From the NCBI RefSeq assembly GCF_003412455.1, contig NZ_QTJU01000005.1, forward strand, positions 248,001 through 312,000: a stretch of 64,000 bases of DNA. The letters are read 5' to 3'. Shown piece by piece: positions 63,129 to 64,000 of the stretch (position 1 is the stretch's first letter; the number at the start of each line of letters is the position of its first letter). A program made the position numbers and the translations under genes. The notes below the pieces were generated by a model. It saw only the letters and a list, made by a program, of their open reading frames with translations. It did not search any database and was not told where the DNA came from. Origin of the DNA: Deminuibacter soli. GTDB lineage: Bacteria > Bacteroidota > Bacteroidia > Chitinophagales > Chitinophagaceae.

Positions 63129-63181
63129 GGATGGTTCGATGATTTGATGGCTTGAACTATTGAACCATCGCCGAACCATCC
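63129..63181. repeat. 8-nt repeat hairpin in a divergent region
   Basis: GGATGGTTCG (63129-63138) and CGAACCATCC (63172-63181) enclose octads of GATGATTT/GATGGCTT type and their inverse. The same unit class as at gene ends elsewhere, but here 36 bases before a start codon. Confidence 0.6.
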
Positions 63182-63217
63182 TCTCCCGCACGTTGTTATT
63201 TCAACAAAACAAATGAT

Positions 63218-64000
63218 ATGGCAGCAACTATTCAACAGCAGCATATTTACAAAATCAACGGTGACCTCGCCGTTAACCGGCTCGGGTACGGTGGCATGCA
63301 ATTGACTGGTCCGGGTGTATGGGGTGATGTGGCTGACCGCGACAATGCGAAAAAAGTGTTGCAGGCAGCCGTGGCAGCGGGCGTAAATTTTATTGATACG
63401 GCAGAAGCATACGGACCGAAATTTAATGAAGCACTGATTGCCGAAGCATTGTACCCGTATAAAGAAGACCTGGTCATTGCCACAAAGGGCGGCTTTGGCA
63501 GATCAGGTCCCAATAAATGGACACCCAACGGAAACCCCGCCTTCATTACCGAAAACATTGAAGGCAGTTTGCAAAGACTGAAAACAGACCGCATTGACCT
63601 GTGGCAACTGCACCGGTTCGACCCCAATGTACCTGTGGAAGAAACACTGGCCCCCGTAACAGCGGCTGTAAAAGCAGGCAAAATACGTTACGTAGGCCTG
63701 TCTGAAGTAACCATTGAACAAATTGAGCAGGCAGCTAAAATAGTCCCCATTGTTTCCGTGCAAAACCTGTATAACCTGGGCAATAGGCAATGGGAAAACA
63801 TTGTAGACTACACCGCTTCAAAAGGTATGGCCTTTATTCCCTGGTTTCCGCTGGCGTCCGGGCCAGAGAGCATGGCCGGTAAAATAGGCGCTATTGCCAA
63901 AGCCCACAATGCAACAACAGCACAAATTGCACTGGCCTGGCTGCTGAAACGGTCTGCCAATATCCTGCTGATACCCGGCACCAGCTCGGTAAAACACCTG
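63218..64000 (+). CDS. Aldo/keto reductase, 3' truncated by the window
   Basis: 261 residues visible from ATG 63218. AKR barrel: NRLGYGGMQL, GVNFIDTAEAYGP (Asp and Tyr of the catalytic tetrad), LVIATKGGFGR (Lys), RIDLWQLHRFDP (His), then SVQNLYNLGNR and the cofactor loop LLIPGTSSVKHL at the end. NADPH-dependent reduction of carbonyls; substrate unknown. The remaining C-terminal part, roughly 20-30 residues, lies beyond 64000. Confidence 0.93.
   Translation, partial: MAATIQQQHIYKINGDLAVNRLGYGGMQLTGPGVWGDVADRDNAKKVLQAAVAAGVNFIDTAEAYGPKFNEALIAEALYPYKEDLVIATKGGFGRSGPNKWTPNGNPAFITENIEGSLQRLKTDRIDLWQLHRFDPNVPVEETLAPVTAAVKAGKIRYVGLSEVTIEQIEQAAKIVPIVSVQNLYNLGNRQWENIVDYTASKGMAFIPWFPLASGPESMAGKIGAIAKAHNATTAQIALAWLLKRSANILLIPGTSSVKHL

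Larger units (their letters stand above)
62895..63217. other. 323-bp divergent intergenic region
   Basis: Holds the promoters of susC (-) and the aldo/keto reductase (+), the LacI-type double operator (63049-63090) and a repeat hairpin (63129-63181). No further gene seen. Confidence 0.6.

Noticed and set aside
1-64000. tRNA, rRNA or prophage regions
   Set aside because: No cloverleaf with conserved GTTCRANNC, no 16S/23S signature and no phage structural or integrase genes were recognised by eye.

Overview
The window reads as chromosome of a Bacteroidota bacterium, most likely Chitinophagaceae-like. The lineage call rests on gene content: a SusC/SusD pair, several TonB-dependent receptors with N-terminal carboxypeptidase-regulatory-like domains, a FecR-type periplasmic protein, a type IX secretion type-B sorting domain, OmpL-like (bbp2) porins, a split KdpD, and at least one textbook Bacteroidota promoter (TTTG-N19-TANNTTTG). 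No rRNA, tRNA, CRISPR array, insertion sequence or prophage was recognised. Both ends cut genes: an HD-domain protein at the left edge and an aldo/keto reductase at the right edge.

Layout. 1-4.9 kb: HD protein, a TonB-linked outer-membrane receptor, a one-domain EamA transporter and a secreted GH130-like glycosidase/phosphorylase. 5.1-16.2 kb: a long minus-strand potassium locus, in transcription order an 84-aa membrane protein, a 120-aa protein, a 27-aa membrane peptide, kdpF, kdpA, kdpB, kdpC, two OmpL-like porins, the KdpD sensor half and a separate histidine kinase. No kdpE is visible. 16.4-20.8 kb: a two-gene SIR2-like plus membrane-anchored STAND NTPase cassette, the best candidate here for an undescribed (probably anti-phage) system. 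20.8-29.6 kb: two SDR oxidoreductases each beside an AraC regulator, a fatty-acid desaturase, a TonB receptor, a DUF92 protein and an orphan FecR-like protein. 29.7-35.8 kb: metal homeostasis, with a CopZ-like chaperone, CopA ATPase, an HMA-AraC fusion regulator, a DtxR/MntR repressor and a divergent TonB receptor whose promoter carries a matching palindrome. 35.9-46.6 kb: GH43, proBA, a TlpA-like protein, a PLC-like phosphodiesterase, a FadL-like porin, a pseudouridine synthase and a glucosaminidase. 46.9-56 kb: a 1253-residue T9SS-exported PKD protein, a VOC dioxygenase, an HD protein, aminopeptidase P and DUF2809. 55.7-62.9 kb: a minus-strand SusC-SusD-arylsulfotransferase-diheme cytochrome cluster with a LacI-type double operator upstream.

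A recurring non-coding theme runs through the window. Many intergenic spaces carry arrays of 7- or 8-nt units (GTGAATA, GTGAGTA, GTTTGAA, GTTTGATG types), often starting within a few bases of stop codons and often arranged as inverted arms around a GC-rich hairpin or terminator. Ten such places are noted. Related gene-end elements built from CACAAAG/GCGCAAAG words lie between kdpA and kdpB and downstream of proA.

All family assignments come from reading motifs and overall composition of the translations. No database search was possible.
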